Notes under the pieces: generated by a model | What the model saw: only the letters and a program-made list of their open reading frames with translations | What the model was told of the DNA's origin: nothing | Database searches by the model: none | Program-made: the position numbers and the translations under genes | In this document: positions 1-5,281 of the stretch, in pieces | How positions within the stretch are numbered: position 1 is the first letter of the stretch | How the letters are laid out: every line of letters begins with the position of its first letter | Assembly (NCBI GenBank): GCA_022712775.1 | Contig: JAFLJZ010000278.1 | Span: 1 to 9,627, forward strand | From: Sulfurimonas sp. | GTDB lineage: Bacteria > Campylobacterota > Campylobacteria > Campylobacterales > Sulfurimonadaceae | Length of the DNA stretch: 9,627 nt | Direction: 5' to 3'

Positions 1-198
1 TTGTCTTATTGATTCTGATTCAATAATATCTTCTATCGTTTTTCCGTAAATTTTAGAATCAAATGTTAATTTGATTGGGTCAATTAAATTTTTATTGAAT
101 TCTTTTAAATTAATTTTGAATCTATATTTTTCTATTGTTTCTTTCACGTGGTTAAATAAATCTACATCACTTATGAAATTTAAATTATATTCTCTCAT
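1..198 (-). CDS. Eco47II/Sau96I-type restriction endonuclease, N-terminal 66 residues only (runs off window)
   Basis: Partner nuclease of the methyltransferase, expected to cut unmodified GGNCC. Only 66 residues are visible, from ATG at 198 to the window edge. The N-terminus contains FISDvDLFNHVKETIEKYRF, then EFNKNLIDPIKLTFDSK and IEDIIESE, which I recognise as the start of the Eco47II restriction endonuclease family (about 230-250 residues as I recall). No catalytic residues can be judged from this fragment. The ATG has its own Shine-Dalgarno, AAGAGG, 8 nt upstream, yet it is in the same frame as the methyltransferase with no stop between them. The nuclease could therefore be made alone, as a fusion, or both. 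Recognition of the family is from memory of the sequence pattern, so specificity is an inference. Confidence 0.75.
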   Translation of the reverse strand, partial: MREYNLNFISDVDLFNHVKETIEKYRFKINLKEFNKNLIDPIKLTFDSKIYGKTIEDIIESESIRQ

Positions 199-1305
199 TT
201 TCTTTACCTCTTTTAATTTATCTAAATATTTAATTATTGAAAGTCCTACTTCTTTTGCCATATTTACAGGGACTGCATTACCAATTTGTTTATATTGTTC
301 AGCAATAGAACCTTCAAAAATCCAATCATCTGGAAAAGATTGAATTCTAGCATTTTCTCTAACACTAAATGGTCTTAATTCATCAGGGTGACATCTTTCT
401 GTTTGTTTTTGAGCTGGCGTACATAAAACAGTTAATCCTGGCTCATCCCACGATAATCTTCTTGCTATACCAGTTCTTCCTCCACCCATAAAATAAGTAG
501 TTTTCATATATTCTCTAGCTATATCATCAGGTAAATCTCTCCAACAACCACCAGGTTTGACATATTTCAAAATTTCTTTTTTTTTATCATTGTATGTTGC
601 ACATGGGGAATGTGGAACATTCTTTAAAATATCTTTTAAAACTAATTGATTTTTATATGGTTTAGGAAAAGTGTAATCAACACCAATTTTTTCTTTAATA
701 TCTTTTCTTGTTCCAATTATTAAAATTCTTTGTCTTTTTTGAGCAACACCATAGTCTAGTGAGTTTAAAACTTTATAATTAATGTGGTAACCAACTTCTT
801 CAAATACATCCAACATTACTTGTAATGTTTTTCCCTTGTCATGAGTTGCCAAACCTTTTACATTTTCAGCTAAAAACATTTTTGGTTTTATTTCTTTTAA
901 GATTTTTGCAAAATCTGAAAAAAGAGTTCCTCTGGTATCTTCTAGCCCTAACTTTTTACCGGCATAGCTAAACGATTGGCAAGGATAGCCACCTGATAAT
1001 AAATCTATTTCTTGATTATCTTTTAAATAGCCTTTTATTCCATTTTCTGAAATTTTGGTAATATCTTCTTGTACTACATTCCAATTTGGTCTATTTTTCA
1101 ATAGAGTTTTAGTTGCCCATTTGTTAATTTCAATAGTAATTTTAGTATTAAATCCTGCTTGTTCCAACCCTAAAGCTAAACCACCAGCACCTGCAAATAG
1201 TTCAATAACATTATACTTTTCTGAATGATGATTTTCTAATTTACTGATAATGTTTCCTCTTATTATTTTTTGATTTATAATACCTAAAATAAGCCAATAA
1301 TTCAC
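1..1305 (-). CDS. C5-cytosine DNA methyltransferase read in frame into an Eco47II-type endonuclease (3' end outside window)
   Basis: Type II modification enzyme, expected to transfer a methyl group from S-adenosylmethionine to C5 of cytosine in GGNCC or a related site. Counting from the ATC at 1248 as residue 1, the standard m5C motifs appear in order: FAGAGG (18-23, AdoMet loop), PCQ with catalytic Cys90, ENV (128-130), QKRQR (170-174), a target recognition region at about 180-295, REnARIQsFPDD (297-308) and GNAVPV (323-328). The recognition region (GGGrtGiARRLSWDEPgLT, PAQKQTERCHP) resembles, from memory, GGWCC/GGNCC enzymes such as M.SinI. No stop follows motif X, and the frame runs into the endonuclease at residue 351. 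The frame is open from 1344 but holds no ATG before motif I. The first conventional start is GTG at 1305, without a Shine-Dalgarno; an ATT/ATC at 1251/1248 behind AAGAGG is the likelier ancestral start. Family assignment is secure; start and fusion status are not. Confidence 0.9.
   Translation of the reverse strand, partial: MNYWLILGIINQKIIRGNIISKLENHHSEKYNVIELFAGAGGLALGLEQAGFNTKITIEINKWATKTLLKNRPNWNVVQEDITKISENGIKGYLKDNQEIDLLSGGYPCQSFSYAGKKLGLEDTRGTLFSDFAKILKEIKPKMFLAENVKGLATHDKGKTLQVMLDVFEEVGYHINYKVLNSLDYGVAQKRQRILIIGTRKDIKEKIGVDYTFPKPYKNQLVLKDILKNVPHSPCATYNDKKKEILKYVKPGGCWRDLPDDIAREYMKTTYFMGGGRTGIARRLSWDEPGLTVLCTPAQKQTERCHPDELRPFSVRENARIQSFPDDWIFEGSIAEQYKQIGNAVPVNMAKEVGLSIIKYLDKLKEVKKMREYNLNFISDVDLFNHVKETIEKYRFKINLKEFNKNLIDPIKLTFDSKIYGKTIEDIIESESIRQ
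207..212 (-). promoter_or_regulatory. Shine-Dalgarno of the endonuclease, inside the methyltransferase frame
   Basis: AAGAGG lies 8 nt before the ATG at 198. It supports independent initiation of the endonuclease even though the upstream frame has no stop codon. Confidence 0.55.
1256..1261 (-). promoter_or_regulatory. Shine-Dalgarno of the methyltransferase, followed by a non-ATG start
   Basis: AAGAGG is followed by AAAC-ATT-ATC-AGT-AAA in the methyltransferase frame. Spacing is 4 nt to ATT (1251) and 7 nt to ATC (1248). With ATG in place of ATC the protein would begin M-S-K-L-E-N, about 17 residues before motif I, a normal architecture for this family. The site therefore probably marks the original start, and the G of its ATG appears to be C. 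Confidence 0.5.
1277..1282 (-). promoter_or_regulatory. possible -10 element for the restriction-modification locus
   Basis: TATTAT, preceded by a T-rich stretch and AGG, sits about 16 nt upstream of the AAGAGG ribosome site. Campylobacterota sigma-70 promoters often have little -35 conservation, and I see no good -35 here. In such AT-rich DNA this is weak evidence. If real, transcripts would start downstream of the GTG at 1305 and favour initiation near 1248. Confidence 0.25.
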
Positions 1306-1324
1306 TGCTAAAAAAGTATCTATT

Positions 1325-1349
1325 GGTATATTATTTAAAAATAATTACC
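1325..1349 (-). repeat. AT-rich inverted repeat directly after the mog stop codon
   Basis: GGTAATTATT pairs with AATAAT-A-TACC across a 3-4 nt loop, giving a stem of about 10 bp with one bulged A. It begins within a base of the mog stop codon and separates mog from the restriction-modification frame. No T-run follows immediately (TTTTTT comes about 10 nt later), so it is a poor intrinsic terminator. It could be a weakened terminator or simply an AT-rich coincidence. Confidence 0.35.
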
Positions 1350-1883
1350 TTATTTTTGTTTAGGACGAAACACTTTTATAACATCTTCATTTGCTTCAAG
1401 AAATGGACCTTCAATTAAGTCTATACAGTAAGGAACAGCTGGAAAAACGGCATCTAAACACTCACGAATCGACTTTGGTTTTCCTGGAAGATTGATGATT
1501 AAAGACTTCCCTCGAATCCCTGCTGTCTGACGAGATAAAATCGCAGTTGGAACATACTGTAAGCTTACTTGACGCATTAACTCACCAAAACCTGGCATCA
1601 TCTTCTCACATACGTTTTCAGTTGCCTCAGGCGTAACATCACGAAGTGCTGGACCAGTTCCACCAGTTGTAACAACTAAACAACATCGTGCTTCGTCACA
1701 TAACTCTTTCATAGTAGCTTCTAAAATGTCTTGTTCATCAGGAATACATCTGTAAACTATTTCAAACGGACTTTTTAAATAGTCTTTCATTGTATCTTGA
1801 ATCGCAACTCCAGATATATCTTCATATATCCCTTTACTTGCTCTATCACTCGCTGTTATTACACCTATCTTTATTTCTGACAT
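1350..1883 (-). CDS. mog: molybdopterin adenylyltransferase (MogA family)
   Basis: Cytoplasmic enzyme that adenylylates molybdopterin with ATP, the step before molybdate insertion in molybdenum cofactor synthesis. The 177-residue protein has the MoCF-binding signature TTGGTGPALRDVTPEAT (72-88), PGFGELMR (97-104) and SRQTAGIRGKSLIINLPGKP (117-136), ending VPYCIDLIEGP...FRPK as E. coli MogA does. Asp49 and Asp82 occupy the positions of the two aspartates implicated in E. coli MogA catalysis (recalled). The VPTAILSRQ and C-terminal FRPK segments favour MogA over MoaB. ATG at 1883 follows AAGGA with about 9 nt spacing. It starts 12 nt after bioV and is the last gene of the packed block before the restriction-modification locus. 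In this lineage the cofactor would serve enzymes such as nitrate reductase or formate dehydrogenase, none of which is in view. Confidence 0.93.
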   Translation of the reverse strand: MSEIKIGVITASDRASKGIYEDISGVAIQDTMKDYLKSPFEIVYRCIPDEQDILEATMKELCDEARCCLVVTTGGTGPALRDVTPEATENVCEKMMPGFGELMRQVSLQYVPTAILSRQTAGIRGKSLIINLPGKPKSIRECLDAVFPAVPYCIDLIEGPFLEANEDVIKVFRPKQK

Positions 1884-1895
1884 GTATTTATTTCC

Positions 1896-2417
1896 TTATT
1901 GTATTTGCAAAAAATGATTTGCATCTTTTATATATGTTACCGTCGAAACAAGGGTAAAAAACTCTTTAGCAGATAGTGAATCAACAATGGCGTCTTTACC
2001 ACCTAAATACACTTCTATAACTACACCCCTGTCCTCTAAAGCTTTTAAATCACTCAGTACCCATTCATATCCTAAAAGCTCTTCTAACTCTTCTTGGCTA
2101 GTTTGCATTTGCTCTACATCTTGTTTTTCATACGGACTAAAGCAGGCTTGTAAAAATGAAAGAAGATACTTATCTTTACTCTTTGTATAAGCGAGACTTT
2201 GCAGCCTTTTAAATTTAGCTGACTTTGTTTGAAAAAAAGCAGGTGAAAAAAGTTGAAGTGTATCTACTCTTTTTCCTGATTCTAATCTTTGCTTAACTTC
2301 TTCAAAAGCCTTAATGGCTCCATAACTAAAGCCACATATCGTGTATGCAGAATCTTTTATAAACTCTACAAATAAATATTCTTCATTTTTAAGAGAAAAA
2401 CCGCTATAAAACTTCAT
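1896..2417 (-). CDS. bioV: pimeloyl-ACP methyl ester esterase (BioV type)
   Basis: Small alpha/beta-hydrolase expected to remove the methyl ester from pimeloyl-ACP, ending the fatty-acid-synthase stage of biotin precursor synthesis. BioV is the Helicobacter-type replacement for BioH. At 173 residues it matches the short BioV length. A nucleophile elbow GFSYG places Ser31, LGGKDAIVD offers Asp142 (or Asp146), and DANHFLQ offers His168, an order consistent with a Ser-Asp-His triad. The N-terminus MKFYSGFSLKNE, LFSPAFFQTKS-KFKRLQ and the C-terminal NHFLQ agree with the H. pylori protein as I remember it. The start overlaps the upstream AAA gene by 14 nt and lacks a clear Shine-Dalgarno, suggesting translational coupling. 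No other biotin gene is in the window. Recognition rests on pattern memory plus gene context. Confidence 0.85.
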   Translation of the reverse strand: MKFYSGFSLKNEEYLFVEFIKDSAYTICGFSYGAIKAFEEVKQRLESGKRVDTLQLFSPAFFQTKSAKFKRLQSLAYTKSKDKYLLSFLQACFSPYEKQDVEQMQTSQEELEELLGYEWVLSDLKALEDRGVVIEVYLGGKDAIVDSLSAKEFFTLVSTVTYIKDANHFLQIQ

Positions 2418-4050
2418 CTAAATACTTTTGAACTTCACTTTTTGTAATGCTTTCTCGCTCATGAAGAATTTCTTCAACCTTTTCCATCACATTACTTATA
2501 GAAGCAATCATCTCAGCACATTCACCATAGAGCCTATTCATAACTACTTCTTCTTCCTCTTGGGAGAACATTAATGTTTTTCCCATTCCATACTCATTTA
2601 ACATTTTGGATATTAACTCTTTTGCTTCATCTAAATCATTTTTGGCGTTAGAGCTATGTTCTTTGTACTTTATATCACAAGCCACCATTCCAGCTAAAAG
2701 CATTTTTATTCGCGATTCTAACTCATGCTTGATAAGTGATTCATCTATAGTAGGAGTTAGTTTTTCGTTTGATAACATCAGTTTTTCAAACGAAAAATCA
2801 AAATGCGTAGCACTCACAACCTTTCCTGCTTGGTACGTTACACGATAACGTTTTTGTTTATCATTTAAAATTTGGAGTTTTTTCTTACCAAACATAACCT
2901 TGTCTTTTACCTGATGAAAATGCTCTATTGTAACTTGGAAATCATGCTGACGAAGTGAAAGCAGAGCTGCTTCATTTACAAGTGCTGCAAGTGAGGCTCC
3001 ATTGAATCCCGTTGTCATATTTGCAACTGCTTTAACATCTACTTCATGTGGTACTTTTACTAAATACTTTGAAAGAATCGACTGTCTTTCTCTTTTTGTT
3101 GGAAGTTCAACAAAGATTCTTCTATCAAATCTACCTGCACGAAGCAGAGCGGAATCAAGAACATCTATCTTATTTGTAGCAGCTACTACGATAACACCAC
3201 TTGAACCCTCAAAACCATCCATCTCTGTTAGGAGTTGATTGAGTGTAGCTTCTCTTTCATCATTTCTTTGTCCATCTCTTTTTTTACCAACAGCATCTAT
3301 CTCGTCAATAAAAATAATCGAAGGTGAGTTGTTTTTAGCCGCGACAAAAAGCTCATGAACTCTTTTTGCTCCCATTCCAACATAAATCTGAACAAAAGAA
3401 GCACCACTTTGATAATAAAATGGAACCTTAGCCTCATGTGCTACAGCCTTTGCTATCATAGTCTTCCCAACACCAGGAGGTCCTACTAAAAGAACACCTC
3501 TAGGCATTCTTGCTCCAAAGTTTTTATATCTTTTTGGATTTTTCATAAAGTCTATAATCTCTTCAAGTTCCATTTTCACATCGGAGATTCCACCAATGTC
3601 TGAGAATGTAACATCACTCGTTATAGGTTCTATTTTAGCACTTAACTCACTGTTAGGACTAGCATTAGTAGCCTTTGAAGTGGAAGTAAAAAAAGTATCA
3701 TCTCTCTTTTGGAACCATCTAAAAAGTAAAGAACCAATTCCAGCAAGAATAATAAAAATCAAAATATACACAACAACGTTTGAGCCACTATCAACTTCAA
3801 CCTTATGGTTAATAAACATTCTTGGAGTAACTTGAGAAGAAGCAATTTTATACATCTCATTGTTTGTTTTTAGGTACATATGCTTTTTAGTTGCGATAAC
3901 CTTAACAACTTCATTTCCATGCAAGAGGCTTGTTGCCTCACTTAGGGTAATATCCTCAGAGTTATCTCTTAAAATTGCAAAAAGAACAAGTGCAAAAACA
4001 AAAAATGCCGATATATAAAGTGCTACCCTGTTGTTTTTAGAGCTTAGCAT
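2404..4050 (-). CDS. FtsH-like membrane AAA+ ATPase lacking the protease zinc motif
   Basis: Membrane-anchored AAA+ protein of FtsH architecture: TM1 at about 9-27, a short periplasmic segment, TM2 at about 92-111, then a cytoplasmic AAA module. Walker A GPPGVGKT (190-197), the pore loop SFVQIYVGMG (near 218-227, F219-V220), Walker B FIDEID (247-252) and arginine-finger region RAGRFDRR (304-311) are intact, so ATP-driven unfolding is expected. Where FtsH has HEAGH the sequence reads TYQAGK (405-410): one residue is missing and both zinc histidines are gone. The later Asp corresponding to the third zinc ligand survives (D472 in NAKNDLDEA). It is therefore predicted to be a non-proteolytic paralogue, comparable to H. 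pylori HP0286 as I recall. A strong AGGAG lies 7 nt before ATG 4050, inside mtaB. It overlaps mtaB and bioV by 14 nt each. Role unknown: chaperone, membrane dislocase or FtsH partner are possibilities. Confidence 0.85.
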   Translation of the reverse strand: MLSSKNNRVALYISAFFVFALVLFAILRDNSEDITLSEATSLLHGNEVVKVIATKKHMYLKTNNEMYKIASSQVTPRMFINHKVEVDSGSNVVVYILIFIILAGIGSLLFRWFQKRDDTFFTSTSKATNASPNSELSAKIEPITSDVTFSDIGGISDVKMELEEIIDFMKNPKRYKNFGARMPRGVLLVGPPGVGKTMIAKAVAHEAKVPFYYQSGASFVQIYVGMGAKRVHELFVAAKNNSPSIIFIDEIDAVGKKRDGQRNDEREATLNQLLTEMDGFEGSSGVIVVAATNKIDVLDSALLRAGRFDRRIFVELPTKRERQSILSKYLVKVPHEVDVKAVANMTTGFNGASLAALVNEAALLSLRQHDFQVTIEHFHQVKDKVMFGKKKLQILNDKQKRYRVTYQAGKVVSATHFDFSFEKLMLSNEKLTPTIDESLIKHELESRIKMLLAGMVACDIKYKEHSSNAKNDLDEAKELISKMLNEYGMGKTLMFSQEEEEVVMNRLYGECAEMIASISNVMEKVEEILHERESITKSEVQKYLDEVL

Positions 4051-5281
4051 AGTTAGTCTCCTCTCTTACTTCGTAATTTGAAATATTTATCCAGTTGCCG
4101 AGTAGGTCTTCTTTTGATTCAACGATAATCTTGTTAAAGTGTTGGTCATACCCATGATAAAGACCATCTTTTTCACTTTCTATCAAAACTTCAAGTTCAC
4201 CTTTAAAAGCTTTTCTAAAGGCATAATTTTTTGTCTTAACAAGAGCTTCTATTTCATGTAATCTCTTTTTAGCTAATTTACCATTTACTTCTGGTTTCAT
4301 TATAGCCGAAGGTGTTCCATCTCTTGAAGAATAAGAAAAAGAATGTAAGTGTGTAAGGGGTAAATCTTGGGCATTTTTCATTGCTTCTAACCAAATCTCT
4401 TCACTCTCACCAGGATGCCCTGTTATAAAATCAGTTCCTACTGCAAAACCTTTGTCTGCTAAGAGTTCAAAAAGTTCTTTATCTTGCTTGTATACATTTC
4501 TTCTGTTCATCTTTTTTAACATTGTTGGTGAAGTATGTTGGAGCGCTATATGAAGATGTTTTTCTAACCATGGCTCATCAAGTATTTCTAAGAAATCATC
4601 TGTAATTTGAATAGGTTCAACACTTCCAAGTCTGATTCTTCGAACACCTCGAACTTGTGCTATTTTTTTCATCAGCGAAGCTAAAGATGTTGAAGTATCT
4701 TGCCCGTAACTTCCAACATTTGTACCTGTTAGAACAAATTCTCCAAAGCCATTGAGTGCAAGTCTTGAAATTTGTTCTAAAATTATCCCCTCATCCATAC
4801 TCCGAGCATCACCACGCACAAAAGGAATAATGCAATACGAACATCGGAAATTACATCCTTCCTGAATCTTGATAAACGCCCTACTCTTACCGATAAAATC
4901 ATCAACTATTACGTCATCGATATGGTTCAGGTCTCCTGGATTGTAAAAAGGTTTAGTAGTTCTGAGCATCGTATCTATTTTAACTTTTTCACTTTGTCCA
5001 AACACACCATGAACTCTCTTTTCTTTGAGTAACTTTTCACCCTTTGTATGCGCCCCACAACCAGTTAGAAATACCTTTGCTTTTGATGTTTTTTCTATAT
5101 GGCTAATGTATGACCGTACATGCGTATCAGCCCCATTTGTGACTGTACAGGAGTTTATAACTATAGAATCAGCTTCCATCTCATTTTCTGTAATCTCGTA
5201 CTCTTTCATAGAACTCATCATTACTTGCGAATCATATAAGTTTGTGCGACAACCAAAAGTTTTAAAATAAACCTTTTTCAT
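4037..5281 (-). CDS. mtaB: tRNA t6A37 methylthiotransferase (MtaB family)
   Basis: Radical-SAM iron-sulfur enzyme expected to convert N6-threonylcarbamoyladenosine at tRNA position 37 to its 2-methylthio form (ms2t6A), aiding decoding of ANN codons. The N-terminal methylthiotransferase domain shows Cys11 (KTFGCRTN), Cys45 (NSCTVT) and Cys75 (TGCGA), ligands of the auxiliary cluster. The radical-SAM cluster motif CNFRCSYC gives Cys143, Cys147 and Cys150. FVLTGTNVGSYG, RLGSVEP, LQHTSPTMLKKMNR and FITGHPGES follow as usual, and the last ~60 residues are in TRAM position although that domain is weak. The GCRTN form favours MtaB over MiaB (GCQMN) or RimO. Length 414 is normal. Its ATG directly abuts the TAA of the mscS-like gene (no gap), with GAAG about 8 nt upstream, and its 3' end overlaps the FtsH-like gene. 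Confidence 0.92.
   Translation of the reverse strand: MKKVYFKTFGCRTNLYDSQVMMSSMKEYEITENEMEADSIVINSCTVTNGADTHVRSYISHIEKTSKAKVFLTGCGAHTKGEKLLKEKRVHGVFGQSEKVKIDTMLRTTKPFYNPGDLNHIDDVIVDDFIGKSRAFIKIQEGCNFRCSYCIIPFVRGDARSMDEGIILEQISRLALNGFGEFVLTGTNVGSYGQDTSTSLASLMKKIAQVRGVRRIRLGSVEPIQITDDFLEILDEPWLEKHLHIALQHTSPTMLKKMNRRNVYKQDKELFELLADKGFAVGTDFITGHPGESEEIWLEAMKNAQDLPLTHLHSFSYSSRDGTPSAIMKPEVNGKLAKKRLHEIEALVKTKNYAFRKAFKGELEVLIESEKDGLYHGYDQHFNKIIVESKEDLLGNWINISNYEVREETNYAKL
4058..4062 (-). promoter_or_regulatory. strong Shine-Dalgarno of the FtsH-like gene within mtaB
   Basis: GAGAGGAG includes AGGAG 7 nt before ATG 4050 and lies inside the mtaB reading frame. It fixes the FtsH-like start and confirms that the 14-nt overlap is genuine. 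Confidence 0.7.

Noticed and set aside
71..343. Plus-strand open frame of 90 codons
   Set aside because: It is antisense to the methyltransferase and endonuclease frame, has no family resemblance and is a low-complexity product of AT-rich coding DNA.
1306..1344. Coding extension of the methyltransferase upstream of the GTG
   Set aside because: The frame is open to 1344, but it contains no usable start or ribosome site and overlaps the inverted repeat. About 13 open codons in AT-rich DNA are expected by chance.
1325..1349. Intrinsic terminator for the mog operon
   Set aside because: The stem is almost all A-T and no T-run follows directly. It is listed only as an inverted repeat.
2404..4050. 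Genuine FtsH protease
   Set aside because: No HEXXH motif exists anywhere in the C-terminal region; the expected position reads TYQAGK.
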